Assembly (NCBI GenBank): GCA_963734025.1
Contig: CAVTFR010000015.1
Span: 248,001-312,000 of the forward strand
From: JACVRW01 sp963734025
Lineage (GTDB): Bacteria; Actinomycetota; Thermoleophilia; Solirubrobacterales; Thermoleophilaceae
Reading direction: 5' to 3'
Length of the DNA stretch: 64,000 nt
The translations under genes were made by a program, and so were the position numbers. Below, in pieces: positions 52,830 through 60,847 of this stretch (position 1 is the first letter of the stretch; each line of letters opens with the position of its first letter). The notes beneath the pieces are model-generated. The model ran no database searches. It saw only the letters and a program-made list of their open reading frames with translations, and was not told the origin of the DNA.

Positions 52830-53882
52830 ATGCGTGCGCTTGCGGTTGTGCCGCTCAAGCCCGACTCGGCCGCCATCGTCGACATCGAGGAGCCCACGCC
52901 CGGCCCCGGGGAGCTCCTGGTCGACGGGCTGGCGCTGGGCGTCTGCGGCACCGACCGCGAGATCGTCGCCGGGGACTACGGCTGGCCGCCGCCGGGGCGC
53001 GAGCGGCTGGTGCTCGGGCACGAGTCGCTGGGGCGCGTACGCGAGGCCCCGAGCGACAGCGGGTTCGCCGCGGGCGACCTCGTGGTCGGGGTCGTTCGGC
53101 GGCCGGATCCCGTGCCGTGTGGCGCCTGCGCGCGCGGCGAGTTCGACATGTGCCGCAACGGCCTCTACACGGAGCGTGGCATCAAGGAGATCGACGGCTA
53201 CGGCTCAGAGCGCTGGACGGTCGAGTGCGACTATGCGGTCAAGCTCGATTCGAGCCTGCACGAGGTGGGCGTCCTGATGGAGCCGACGACGATCCTTGCC
53301 AAGGCTTGGGACCACATCGACAGGATCGGCAGCCGCGCCTACTTCGCTCCCGAGCGCGCGCTCGTGACGGGTTCCGGCACCATCGGCCTGCTGGCCGCGC
53401 TCCTCGGATGCCAGCGCGGGCTGGACGTGCACGTGCTGGACCGGGTCGAGGACGGTCCGAAACCGGAGCTCGTCCGCGCGCTCGGCGCGACCTACCACAC
53501 GAGCGACGTCGGGACGATCGAGCGGTCCGCTCCGCCGGACATCGTCATCGAGGCCACCGGCGTGCCCGAGCTCCTGTTCGACGTCATGCAGCACAACGCC
53601 AAGGCGGGCGTGGTCTGCCTGACCGGCGTGTCGCCGACCGGCAGGGACATCGGCGTCGACGCAGGCCTGCTCGGGCGCGACATCGTGCTCGAGAACGACG
53701 TGATCTTCGGCTCCGTCAACGCGAACCTGGCGCACTACGAGCTGGCCGCGCAGGCGCTCGCGAGCGCGGAGCGCAGCTGGCTCGAGCGGATGATCACGCG
53801 GCGCGTCCCGCTCGCGCGCTTCGAGGAGGCGCTCGACTCGCGGCCGGAGGACGTCAAGGTCGTTCTGGACCTGCAGGCCTGA
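52830..53882 (+). CDS. Zinc-dependent glucose 1-dehydrogenase-like enzyme
   Basis: A 350-residue medium-chain dehydrogenase. Catalytic zinc ligands are in GVCGTDREI and LVLGHESLG; the structural-lobe cysteines PCGACARGEFDMC are mostly present. NGLYTERGIKEIDGYGSE and GVLMEPTTILAKAW closely match the archaeal and actinobacterial glucose dehydrogenase group (first step of non-phosphorylating Entner-Doudoroff), and TGSGTIGLLAAL binds the nucleotide. The real sugar is uncertain. It is divergent from the phosphoesterase gene. Confidence 0.85.
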   Translation: MRALAVVPLKPDSAAIVDIEEPTPGPGELLVDGLALGVCGTDREIVAGDYGWPPPGRERLVLGHESLGRVREAPSDSGFAAGDLVVGVVRRPDPVPCGACARGEFDMCRNGLYTERGIKEIDGYGSERWTVECDYAVKLDSSLHEVGVLMEPTTILAKAWDHIDRIGSRAYFAPERALVTGSGTIGLLAALLGCQRGLDVHVLDRVEDGPKPELVRALGATYHTSDVGTIERSAPPDIVIEATGVPELLFDVMQHNAKAGVVCLTGVSPTGRDIGVDAGLLGRDIVLENDVIFGSVNANLAHYELAAQALASAERSWLERMITRRVPLARFEEALDSRPEDVKVVLDLQA

Positions 53883-53910
53883 CTCGGGGAGATGTAGCCT
53901 TGCCGTTCCG

Positions 53911-53983
<73 letters not shown>

Positions 53984-54022
53984 TACGATGCGCCAACGCG
54001 CGGGGCACGGAATCGAGAGGGT

Positions 54023-54427
54023 ATGAGCGAGAGCAACAAGCCAGGTGCCACGGAGCTCAAGCAACTGATGGGGCGGGTGCTCGAGTCGGACGCCTCCGAG
54101 GCGTTCGGACAGTTCATGGTGAGGCAGCTCGCGCTCAGTGACATGGCGCCAACCGCAGATGACGCCATGCTCGAGGGCATCGAAGAGTCGCCCGATGGAG
54201 GGGCTGCGATGGCGGAGGCCCACCTGTCGAGCCTGCCGGAGCAGGAGCGCGACGAGCTGCTCGACCGGGCCTTGACACAAACCGGCCGCCGGCTGCACGC
54301 CGCGGCTTTCGCGCTGCTCGCAGCCGCCGGTGCGGCGCGACTCCCCGTCGACGTCACCCCGGAGATGGTGGCCGTGGCGGCGATAACGGAGCTTGGTGAC
54401 TCCCGGCCCGACCCGGGACCCTCCTGA
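54023..54427 (+). CDS. Hypothetical helical protein
   Basis: A 134-residue acidic protein, largely helical, ending with a Pro-rich tail. ELKQLMGRVLESDASEAFGQ and RRLHAAAFALLAAAGAARLP are the most ordered parts; the second could insert in or lie on a membrane but is more likely an Ala-rich helix. I recognise no family. ATG 54023, with GAGAGGG six bases upstream, gives a fair start. It follows the tRNA gene directly. Confidence 0.55.
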   Translation: MSESNKPGATELKQLMGRVLESDASEAFGQFMVRQLALSDMAPTADDAMLEGIEESPDGGAAMAEAHLSSLPEQERDELLDRALTQTGRRLHAAAFALLAAAGAARLPVDVTPEMVAVAAITELGDSRPDPGPS

Positions 54428-54470
54428 AGTAGACGGCTGCCGGTTGCCTCGGCCCACGCGCCGGGATTGG

Positions 54471-55190
54471 CTAGGCGCTCGCCTGGCGTGGGTTCAGCGT
54501 GTCGCTGAGCCAGTCGATACCGAGGTCGGGAGGAACCGTCGCGGCCTCGACCTCAGGCAAGGAGATCAGCTCCTGCGCGCATGAACGGTCAGCGCCGATG
54601 TAGGTGGTCTTGAGATCGACCTCCGTCGCAACGCACCAGGCGTGGTCCTGGGGCCACCAGAGGCTCGGCGACTGCGTGCCATACGGTTGCCACGCGTCAG
54701 CCAGTTCACGGACGGCGTCCGCCGGCCCGGCGAGCAGGTGATAGGCGCGCTGCGGGACCGAGAACGTCGGTGCGGAACGGACCTCGGGCGGCAACGACCC
54801 CCATCCCTCCCAGACCGCGAAGTAGCACGTGCCAGGAGTGCTGGTATGGCGAGCCAGCACAGCTACCAGCGGATCCAGCAGCTCGCCGGGGAGGTTCCCG
54901 GTCAGGGGCGGCTGATCGAAGACGCCCGGCTGGCCTGCCCACTCATATCGCTCGCTGCCGGTGATGGATCCGAGCTGAACGCCGGAGTGCATGCGCGTGC
55001 CGTTCGCGCCGGCGATCTCCGCCCAACTGACGGCCACCCGATCCGACCCGGCGGTCCGATACGCCGGATGAAAGACGCGCACGTACTCGGCGAAGCAAGC
55101 CGGCAGCAGCGACAGGACCGATTCGCCGAACCCGCGCAACCCCGCGACGACCCACCCGGCCGCCCGAACATCGACAACGGCCCGGTGCAC
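54471..55190 (-). CDS. Actinobacterial hypothetical protein
   Basis: A 239-residue soluble protein. VLSLLPACFAEYVRVFHPAY, VSWAEIAGANGTRMH, CYFAVWEGWG and SLWWPQDHAWCVATEVDLK recall a widespread actinobacterial hypothetical family with many Trp residues and no known role. The GTG at 55190, four bases after the stop of the GYD gene, is chosen because upstream codons lie inside that gene. It forms a pair with the GYD gene. Confidence 0.65.
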   Translation of the reverse strand: MHRAVVDVRAAGWVVAGLRGFGESVLSLLPACFAEYVRVFHPAYRTAGSDRVAVSWAEIAGANGTRMHSGVQLGSITGSERYEWAGQPGVFDQPPLTGNLPGELLDPLVAVLARHTSTPGTCYFAVWEGWGSLPPEVRSAPTFSVPQRAYHLLAGPADAVRELADAWQPYGTQSPSLWWPQDHAWCVATEVDLKTTYIGADRSCAQELISLPEVEAATVPPDLGIDWLSDTLNPRQASA

Positions 55191-55194
55191 GCCG

Positions 55195-55521
55195 CTACGT
55201 GCCGGGCGCTCGGTACTGGACTTGCTCGGCCTGTCGCAGGGCATCCATCGTTTCGTCGACGGTCAGCAGGACTGTCGTCTCCAACGAGCTGAGCGCGCCG
55301 CCGCCACCAATCGCGAGCGCAACCGCGGCCATGGACACGTTGTCCGGGGCCTCCCACAGGGTGTAGCCGTCGTGCGCGCCGAAGGCGTACCAGAACCCGT
55401 GGAGCTTCCCGCCGACCGACTCGATGTAAGCCTGAGCGGCAGCTCGCCGGTCTTCCGGGTTGCCGATCAGCTTCGCCCAGGTGTCCGGCGTGTAGCTGAA
55501 CCTCGATAGGTAGAGCGGCAT
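55195..55521 (-). CDS. GYD-domain protein
   Basis: A 108-residue ferredoxin-like protein of the GYD family: MPLYLSRFSYTPDTWAKLIG, then FGAHDGYTLWEAPDNVSMAA where the family usually reads GxYD. Small alpha/beta-barrel dimers of this kind are uncharacterised. GGAGG five bases before ATG 55521 sets the start. Confidence 0.85.
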   Translation of the reverse strand: MPLYLSRFSYTPDTWAKLIGNPEDRRAAAQAYIESVGGKLHGFWYAFGAHDGYTLWEAPDNVSMAAVALAIGGGGALSSLETTVLLTVDETMDALRQAEQVQYRAPGT

Positions 55522-55571
55522 CGGTCCTCCCTGTCGGTAGCCGACACGCGCGAGTCGCGCCCGGCGTCGCG

Positions 55572-55961
55572 TTACGAGAGCGCTTTCGCCTTGAGCGCGT
55601 CGAACTCTTCCTGGGTGATCGTTCCCGAGTCGAGCAGTTCCTTGGCCCTGGCGATCTCGTCGGCGGAACCTCCGCCTGCCGCGCGCACGCGGTCGTCGAA
55701 CGCTTCCTGCTGAGCCTGGGCCTGCTTCAGGCTGCGCTCGCGCATCCCGTCGTGCTCGACGATCAGGTAGATCAGCACGCCGAGCCACGGCAGGATGACC
55801 ACGAAGATCACCCAGAGCGCCTTGGCGAAGCCGCCGATGTCGTCCCGGCGGAAGACGTCGATCAGGACCGTGATCACGATCCAGATCCAGATCACCCAGA
55901 AGAAGAAGATGATGATCGACCAGAAAACGTCGATGAACGGATAGTCGGCCGCTATGGGCAC
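55572..55961 (-). CDS. PLDc_N / SHOCT small membrane protein
   Basis: A 129-residue protein. Two transmembrane helices (about 11-34 and 47-68) form the phospholipase-D-nuclease N-terminal (PLDc_N) domain, here without a nuclease. A coiled stretch (RERSLKQAQAQQEAFDDRVR) follows, then a C-terminal SHOCT motif (IARAKELLDSGTITQEEFDALKAK), an oligomerisation module common on small membrane proteins. AAGGAG seven bases before GTG 55961 supports that start over an ATG upstream. Function unknown. Confidence 0.88.
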   Translation of the reverse strand: MPIAADYPFIDVFWSIIIFFFWVIWIWIVITVLIDVFRRDDIGGFAKALWVIFVVILPWLGVLIYLIVEHDGMRERSLKQAQAQQEAFDDRVRAAGGGSADEIARAKELLDSGTITQEEFDALKAKALS

Positions 55962-56059
55962 AGTCGGGCTCCTTCTGTAGTCAGCGATCCAGGGCACTTA
56001 TACACGCAGGGGCGGCGGCCCCCCGGCTTGGATGGTGATCGGTCATGCTGGAACCTGCC

Positions 56060-56341
56060 ATGAGCCATCCGCTTCGCGTCCGGCGCAAGGGCATGCGCGC
56101 TCCTCTCGAGGGCGCGGTGCTCGTGACCCGCGGCACCCGCTGGGGCAACCCCTTCAGGATCGAGGAGTACGGCCGCGAGGAGGCGCTGCGCCGCTATGAG
56201 CACGAGTACCTGCCTGCGCATCCCGAGCTGCTCGCTCAGCTGCCCGAGCTACGCGGCAGGCGCCTCGCCTGCTACTGCCGGCTCGACGAGCAGTGCCACG
56301 CCGACATCCTGGCGCGGCTCGCGAACGACCCGCGACCCTAG
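56060..56341 (+). CDS. DUF4326 protein
   Basis: A 93-residue protein of the DUF4326 family: EGAVLVTRGTRWGNPF, then LPELRGRRLACYCRLDEQCHADIL, with the conserved CYC and C-H pair that could bind a metal. The family is found in phages and bacteria and has no known role. Start ATG 56060; an earlier ATG at 56045 would add five residues. No clear ribosome-binding site. Convergent with the ThiS-like gene. Confidence 0.8.
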   Translation: MSHPLRVRRKGMRAPLEGAVLVTRGTRWGNPFRIEEYGREEALRRYEHEYLPAHPELLAQLPELRGRRLACYCRLDEQCHADILARLANDPRP

Positions 56342-56369
56342 GGCCGAGGCCGCCGGCGGGATGCGATCC

Positions 56370-56648
56370 TCAGGCGCCGCCGGCGACCGCGGGGAGGATG
56401 GTCACCTCGTCGCCGTCCTCGACGCCGGTGTCCAGACCGTCAAGAAAGCGAATGTCCTCGCCGCCGACGTAGACGTTGACGAAGCGGCGCAGGTCGCCGT
56501 CCTCAGCGATCCGGTCGCGCAGCCCGTCGTAGCGGTCGTAGAGGCCGTCGAGGACCTCGCCCACCGTCGTCGCGCCCTCGACCGAGGTCTCCGAGTCGCC
56601 GCTCGTGACGCTCCGCAGCTGGCTTGGGATCTTGACCGTGACCGGCAT
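56370..56648 (-). CDS. ThiS/MoaD-family sulfur carrier ending in Gly-Gly-Ala
   Basis: A 92-residue beta-grasp (ubiquitin-like) protein: VTVKIPSQLRSVTSGDSETS, FVNVYVGGEDIRFLDGLDT, and GDEVTILPAVAGGA at the end. Sulfur carriers are adenylated and thiocarboxylated on a terminal Gly-Gly; this one has one extra Ala, so a peptidase must remove it first, as reported for HcyS-Ala in Wolinella. It lies 14 bases after the threonine-synthase-like gene and shares its SAM riboswitch, suggesting a role as sulfur donor for homocysteine (compare CysO for cysteine). No E1-like activating enzyme or JAMM protease is seen nearby. Confidence 0.9.
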   Translation of the reverse strand: MPVTVKIPSQLRSVTSGDSETSVEGATTVGEVLDGLYDRYDGLRDRIAEDGDLRRFVNVYVGGEDIRFLDGLDTGVEDGDEVTILPAVAGGA

Positions 56649-56662
56649 CGGGATCGGGCAGA

Positions 56663-57898
56663 TTACACCGCGCCGACGGCGTCCCTCGAAAGCGCCGCCT
56701 CGAAAGCCTCGACCGAAGCGTCGATCTCGTGCGTCTCGAAGGTCCCCCGGACCGCATCGAGCGTCTTCAGCCCGTCGCCGGTGATCACGGCGACCACGCG
56801 CTCATCCGCCCCGATGTCGCCGCGCTGCGCGAGCTTCCTGAGGGTCGCGATGGTTACGCCACCCGCGGTCTCGGTGAAGATCCCCGTCGTCCGGGCGAGC
56901 AGTCTGATCCCCTCGCGGACCTCGTCGTCCGTCACGGAGTCGACCGAGCCACCCGAGCGCCGCGCCAGGTCGAGCGCGTACGGGCCGTCCGCCGGGTTGC
57001 CGATCGCGAGCGACTTGGCGATCGTGTCCGGCTTGACGGGCCGGCAGAAGTCCTTGCCTTCCTCAAAGGCCTGGGCGACGGGCGAGCAGCCCGCGGCCTG
57101 GGCGCCGTTGAAGGTGGGCAGCTCGCCTTCGACGAGCCCGACCTCGCGCCACTCGTCGAAACCGCGAGCGATCTTCGTGAACAGCGAGCCGGACGCGATC
57201 GGAGCCACCACCCGGTCGGGCAGCTCGAAGCCGAGCTGCTCGGCGATCTCGAACGCGATCGTCTTCGAGCCCTCCGCGTAGTAGGGGCGCACGTTGACGT
57301 TGACGAACGCCCACTCACGGTCGGCGGACAACTCGGTGCAGAGCCTGTTGACGTCGTCATAGGTGCCGCGCACCGCGACCAGGTTGGTGCCGTAGACACC
57401 GGTGGCGAGCACCTTCTGCTCCTCGAGGTCGGCCGGGATGAAGACGTACGAGTCGAGGCCGGCCGCAGCCGAGTGCGCCGCGACCGCGTTGGCGAGGTTG
57501 CCCGTCGACGGGCAGGCGACGACCTCGTAGCCGAGCTCCTGCGCCTTGGCGACGGCCACCGCGACAACGCGGTCCTTGAACGAGTGGGTGGGGTTCGCCG
57601 TGTCGTTCTTGATGTAGAGCTCGCCGATCCCGATCGCCTCGGCGAGGCGCGGTGCGCGCTGCAGGGGCGTAACCCCGACCGGCAGGCCCGGCGCGGGCGG
57701 CCCCTCGAACGGCAGAAAGTCCGAGTAGCGCCAGAGCGTCTGCGGGCCGGCCTGGATCCGGCGCCTCACGGAGCCGGCATCGAGGGCTGAGAGGTCGTAG
57801 GCGACCTCGAGCGGGCCGAAGCAGTGCTCGCAGACGTAGCGAGCCTCGAGCGGGTAGGTCTGACGACATTCCTTGCACTGGAGCGCCTGAACCGACAT
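56663..57898 (-). CDS. thrC: Threonine synthase-family PLP enzyme under SAM control
   Basis: A 411-residue fold-type II PLP enzyme. An N-terminal zinc ribbon (Cys8, Cys11, Cys23, Cys26) precedes the PLP Lys108 in NPTHSFKDR. CPSTGNLANAVAAHSA, PIASGSLFTKI and the phosphate loop EGSKTIAFEIAE follow. By family it converts O-phosphohomoserine to threonine. Context argues for another or additional reaction: a SAM-I riboswitch controls it and a sulfur-carrier gene follows. SAM control is expected for methionine synthesis, so the enzyme may replace the phosphate of O-phosphohomoserine with carrier-bound sulfur. That is inference; ordinary threonine synthesis cannot be excluded. No hom or thrB is adjacent. 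Confidence 0.9.
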   Translation of the reverse strand: MSVQALQCKECRQTYPLEARYVCEHCFGPLEVAYDLSALDAGSVRRRIQAGPQTLWRYSDFLPFEGPPAPGLPVGVTPLQRAPRLAEAIGIGELYIKNDTANPTHSFKDRVVAVAVAKAQELGYEVVACPSTGNLANAVAAHSAAAGLDSYVFIPADLEEQKVLATGVYGTNLVAVRGTYDDVNRLCTELSADREWAFVNVNVRPYYAEGSKTIAFEIAEQLGFELPDRVVAPIASGSLFTKIARGFDEWREVGLVEGELPTFNGAQAAGCSPVAQAFEEGKDFCRPVKPDTIAKSLAIGNPADGPYALDLARRSGGSVDSVTDDEVREGIRLLARTTGIFTETAGGVTIATLRKLAQRGDIGADERVVAVITGDGLKTLDAVRGTFETHEIDASVEAFEAALSRDAVGAV

Positions 57899-57915
57899 TG
57901 CTGTCCTTTCCTGTG

Positions 57916-57949
57916 AAAAAGCCTCCGCCGCTGCTGTGACGACGGAGGC
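57916..57949 (-). terminator. Expression-platform terminator of the SAM riboswitch
   Basis: GCCTCCG (57949-57943) pairs with CGGAGGC (57927-57921) and is followed on the minus strand by five T (57920-57916), then the thrC ATG at 57898. Its loop carries GTCACA (57940-57935), complementary to TGTGAC in the 3' strand of riboswitch helix P1, which gives a plausible antiterminator pairing when SAM is absent. Confidence 0.85.
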
Positions 57950-57965
57950 CTTTCGGGGCGCTCCT

Positions 57966-58095
57966 GTCACATCTGCCGGACTCGCTCGTCCGATGGACTT
58001 GGCACCTTTCCCTCTGCCACGAACCCGAAGGCTGCTGCAGACGGCGGTTGCCGGGGCTTCACAGGGCCATATCCCTCCACCCCTCTCGATGCAAC
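57966..58095 (-). promoter_or_regulatory. SAM-I (S-box) riboswitch aptamer
   Basis: On the minus strand, P1 is GTTGCATC (58095-58088) paired with GATGTGAC (57973-57966). Between them are the S-box core elements: AGAGGGGTGGAGGGA, GAAGCCCCGGCAACC and AGGTGCCAAGTCC, in the right order and spacing. With SAM bound, P1 forms and the downstream terminator should fold, switching off the threonine-synthase-like gene and the sulfur carrier. Confidence 0.92.
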
Positions 58096-58177
58096 GGCTA
58101 TGTCTGACGGCGGAGGATACCAGTGCGCCGAAGTAGAATGAACCCCGTGAACGTGCTGGACGACCCGCTCAGACCCT

Positions 58178-59173
58178 ATGCCGAGCCTCCCGAAGCCCCG
58201 TCTCAGGCGTTCCGCTCGCGCGCGGGCTGACTCCGCGCACCCCGCAGCGCCCACCGAGCCCAACGTCGAGGTCGTCGAGTTCGAAGGCCTGCGCTGGCTG
58301 AACATCGAGCGCCCTCGGCCGATCGACCGCGCCTGGCTCGAGGAGCACTTCGACTTCCACCCGCTCGACTACGAGGACGTTCTCTCGCGCAACCAGCGCC
58401 CGAAGATCGACGAGTACGACGACTACCTGTTCATCGTCCTGTACTTCCCGGTGTTCGACAAGACGGTCGGCCGCCTCAACGCGGCGGAGCTCGACATCTT
58501 CATCGGGCCGGACTTCCTGATCACCCTGCCGAACACGCCCGTCCCCCCCGTGGAGTACCTGTTCGAGCGCTGCCGCTCGAACGAGGAGGTGCGCGAGCAG
58601 CTCCTCTCGAAGGGCTCGGGCTACCTCCTCTACAAGATCGTCGACGACTCGTTCGACTACTGCTTCCCGATGCTGCGCAAGATCGGCAACAAGCTCGAGC
58701 GCCTCGAGGAGGACATCTTCGAGGGCAAGGCCGAGGAGGTCGTACGCGACCTCTCCAACTCGAAGCAGGAGATCATCAACTTCCGCAAGATCATCCGCCC
58801 GCAGCGCGCCGTCCTGCGCGACCTCGAGCGCACCAAGCAGCGCTACCTCGCCGAGGACCTGGAGGTCTACTTCGACGACATCGTCGACGCGTCCGAGCGC
58901 ATCTGGGACATGCTCGAGAACTACAAGGAGGTCGTGGAGGCGCTCGAGGACACGAACGAGTCGGTCCTCTCGCACCGCGTCAACGAGGTCCTGCGCGTGC
59001 TGACCGCCTTCAGCGTCGTGGTGCTGCCGCTCACTCTGTTCGCGAGCGTCTGGGGCATGAACGTCGACTTCCCGTTCGACACCGGCGTCGGGGCCTTCTG
59101 GGCGATCGTCATCGCGATGTTCGCCATGCTCTTCGGGATGATCGGCTACTTCAGGGCCCGCGGCTGGCTGTAG
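58178..59173 (+). CDS. corA: CorA-family Mg2+/Co2+ channel
   Basis: A 331-residue CorA-like protein. A large cytoplasmic funnel domain (about 30-265, with HFDFHPLDYEDVLSRNQRPK and a long helix carrying NSKQEIINFRKIIRP) is followed by two C-terminal transmembrane helices. The selectivity motif is SVWGMNVDFPF (GMN). Only two TM helices per subunit; five subunits would form the pore. A TAGAAT box at about 58133 may drive it, divergent from the riboswitch. Converges on the GH13 gene. Confidence 0.94.
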   Translation: MPSLPKPRLRRSARARADSAHPAAPTEPNVEVVEFEGLRWLNIERPRPIDRAWLEEHFDFHPLDYEDVLSRNQRPKIDEYDDYLFIVLYFPVFDKTVGRLNAAELDIFIGPDFLITLPNTPVPPVEYLFERCRSNEEVREQLLSKGSGYLLYKIVDDSFDYCFPMLRKIGNKLERLEEDIFEGKAEEVVRDLSNSKQEIINFRKIIRPQRAVLRDLERTKQRYLAEDLEVYFDDIVDASERIWDMLENYKEVVEALEDTNESVLSHRVNEVLRVLTAFSVVVLPLTLFASVWGMNVDFPFDTGVGAFWAIVIAMFAMLFGMIGYFRARGWL

Positions 59174-59174
59174 C

Positions 59175-60845
59175 TCAGCTCAGCGGCCGCTCGCCGGCGC
59201 GCCGCACGCGCAGCCAAAGGTATCCGTAGCCGGCGAGCTCGACGTCGAGCGTCCCGTCGCGGTTCGGCGTGTGCTCGCGCGTCTCGAGCAGGTCGTCGAT
59301 CGCGACCCGCTCCCCCTTTGCGACGCCGAGGTCGAGCGCGGCGCGCGCCCGCCGGCCGGAGAGGTTGTGGACCACCGCGACCGTAGAGCCCTGCCACTCG
59401 CAGCGGTGGGCGAACAGCTGCGGCGCCGGGGTCTCGATCAGCGTGCTCGACCCCCAGCCGAACTCGGGCGTCTCCTTCCGGCGCCGGATCAGCCGCTCGA
59501 GGAAGTTGAGCAGCGAGTCGTCGTCGCGGCGCTGGGCCGCGACGTTGACGTGCTTGGGGCCGAAGCCGCCACTCCGCATGGGCCGCACGAGCTGCTTGGC
59601 GGGGGCGCTCGAGAAGCCGCCGGCCGGCTCGTTCGACCATTGCATCGGCACGCGCACGCTCAGACGGTCGGGAATCGACAGGTTCTCCCCCATGCCGATC
59701 TCGTCGCCCATGAAGATCACGGGCGTCCCCGGCAGCGAGAGCATCAGGCTCCAGGCCATGCGCAGGCGCGGGCCGTCACCGCCCAGCATCGTCGCCGTGC
59801 GCCGGCGCAGGCCGTGCCCGTACAGCTGCATGCCCTTGCGCGTCCCGAAAGCGGCGAACACCTCCTTGCGCTGCGACTCGGTCAGCTTGTCGAGGCTCAG
59901 CTCGTCGTGATTGCGCAGGAAGGTCGCCCAGGCGTTGTCGGGCGGGGCGGTCGGCAGCGTTCTGATGACCGCCTCGAGCGGCTCGGCGTCCTCGCGGGCC
60001 AGCGACAGCCAGAGGTTCTGGTTGACGAGAAAGGCGAACTGGGCGTTCAGCTGGTCGCCGTCCTCGTCGCCGAAGAAGCGCGAGAGCGCCTTCAGATCCG
60101 TGTTCACTTCGCCGAGCAGCAGCGTCTCGCCGCGCCGGCGGGTTGCGAACGAGCGCAGGCTGCGAAGGAAGCCGTGAGGGTCGTCCTCTACCTCCTCTTG
60201 GATCCCCTCCGTCTCGAGCAGGAAGGGGACCGCGTCCATGCGGAAGCCGGCCACGCCGAGCTGCAGCCAGAAGCCCACGATGCGGGCGATCTCATCACGC
60301 ACCGCCGGGTTCGCGACGTTCAGGTCTGGTTGGAAGCGGTAGAAGCGGTGCAGGTAGTACTGGCCCGAGGCCGGATCGAGCTGCCAGTTGCTCGTCTCCT
60401 TGTCCGGGAATGCGATGCCCGCCGGCTGCTCGGAGGGCTCGTCCCGCCAGACGTAGTAGGAGCGGAAGGGCGAGGCGGGCTCGGCGCGGGCGGCCTTGAA
60501 CCACGGATGCTCGTCTGAGGTGTGGTTGACGACGAGGTCGACGATCACCTTGATGCCGCGGTCGTTCGCGGTGCGCACCAGCTCGACGAACTGCCCGAGG
60601 TTGCCGAGCCGCGGATCGACGCCGTAGTAGTCCGTGACGTCGTAGCCGTCGTCACGGTTCGGCGACGGATAGAAGGGCATGAGCCACAGGCAGGTGATCC
60701 CCAGGCCGGCCAGGTAGTCGATCTGGCGGATCAGGCCCTCGAAGTCGCCGATGCCGTCGCCGTCCGAGTCGAGGAAGGTCTCGACGTCGAGGCAGTAGAC
60801 GACCGCGTTCTTCCACCACAGGTCGCTCGTGTGGTCGAGGCGCAT
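59175..60845 (-). CDS. GH13 alpha-glucan enzyme, trehalose-synthase-like
   Basis: A 556-residue glycoside hydrolase family 13 protein. VYCLDVETFLDSDGDGIGDF and ITCLWLMPFYPSPNRDDGYD start the barrel. Catalytic residues are Asp in FRMDAVPFLLE, Glu in LLLGEVNTD and Asp in FLRNHDELS. The arrangement resembles trehalose synthase (maltose/trehalose isomerase, GH13_16), but the C-terminal maltokinase domain often linked to it is absent and no glgE/treY genes are near. Alpha-amylase or glucosidase activity is possible. Three bases downstream of the LLM gene. Confidence 0.85.
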   Translation of the reverse strand: MRLDHTSDLWWKNAVVYCLDVETFLDSDGDGIGDFEGLIRQIDYLAGLGITCLWLMPFYPSPNRDDGYDVTDYYGVDPRLGNLGQFVELVRTANDRGIKVIVDLVVNHTSDEHPWFKAARAEPASPFRSYYVWRDEPSEQPAGIAFPDKETSNWQLDPASGQYYLHRFYRFQPDLNVANPAVRDEIARIVGFWLQLGVAGFRMDAVPFLLETEGIQEEVEDDPHGFLRSLRSFATRRRGETLLLGEVNTDLKALSRFFGDEDGDQLNAQFAFLVNQNLWLSLAREDAEPLEAVIRTLPTAPPDNAWATFLRNHDELSLDKLTESQRKEVFAAFGTRKGMQLYGHGLRRRTATMLGGDGPRLRMAWSLMLSLPGTPVIFMGDEIGMGENLSIPDRLSVRVPMQWSNEPAGGFSSAPAKQLVRPMRSGGFGPKHVNVAAQRRDDDSLLNFLERLIRRRKETPEFGWGSSTLIETPAPQLFAHRCEWQGSTVAVVHNLSGRRARAALDLGVAKGERVAIDDLLETREHTPNRDGTLDVELAGYGYLWLRVRRAGERPLS

Positions 60846-60847
60846 GC

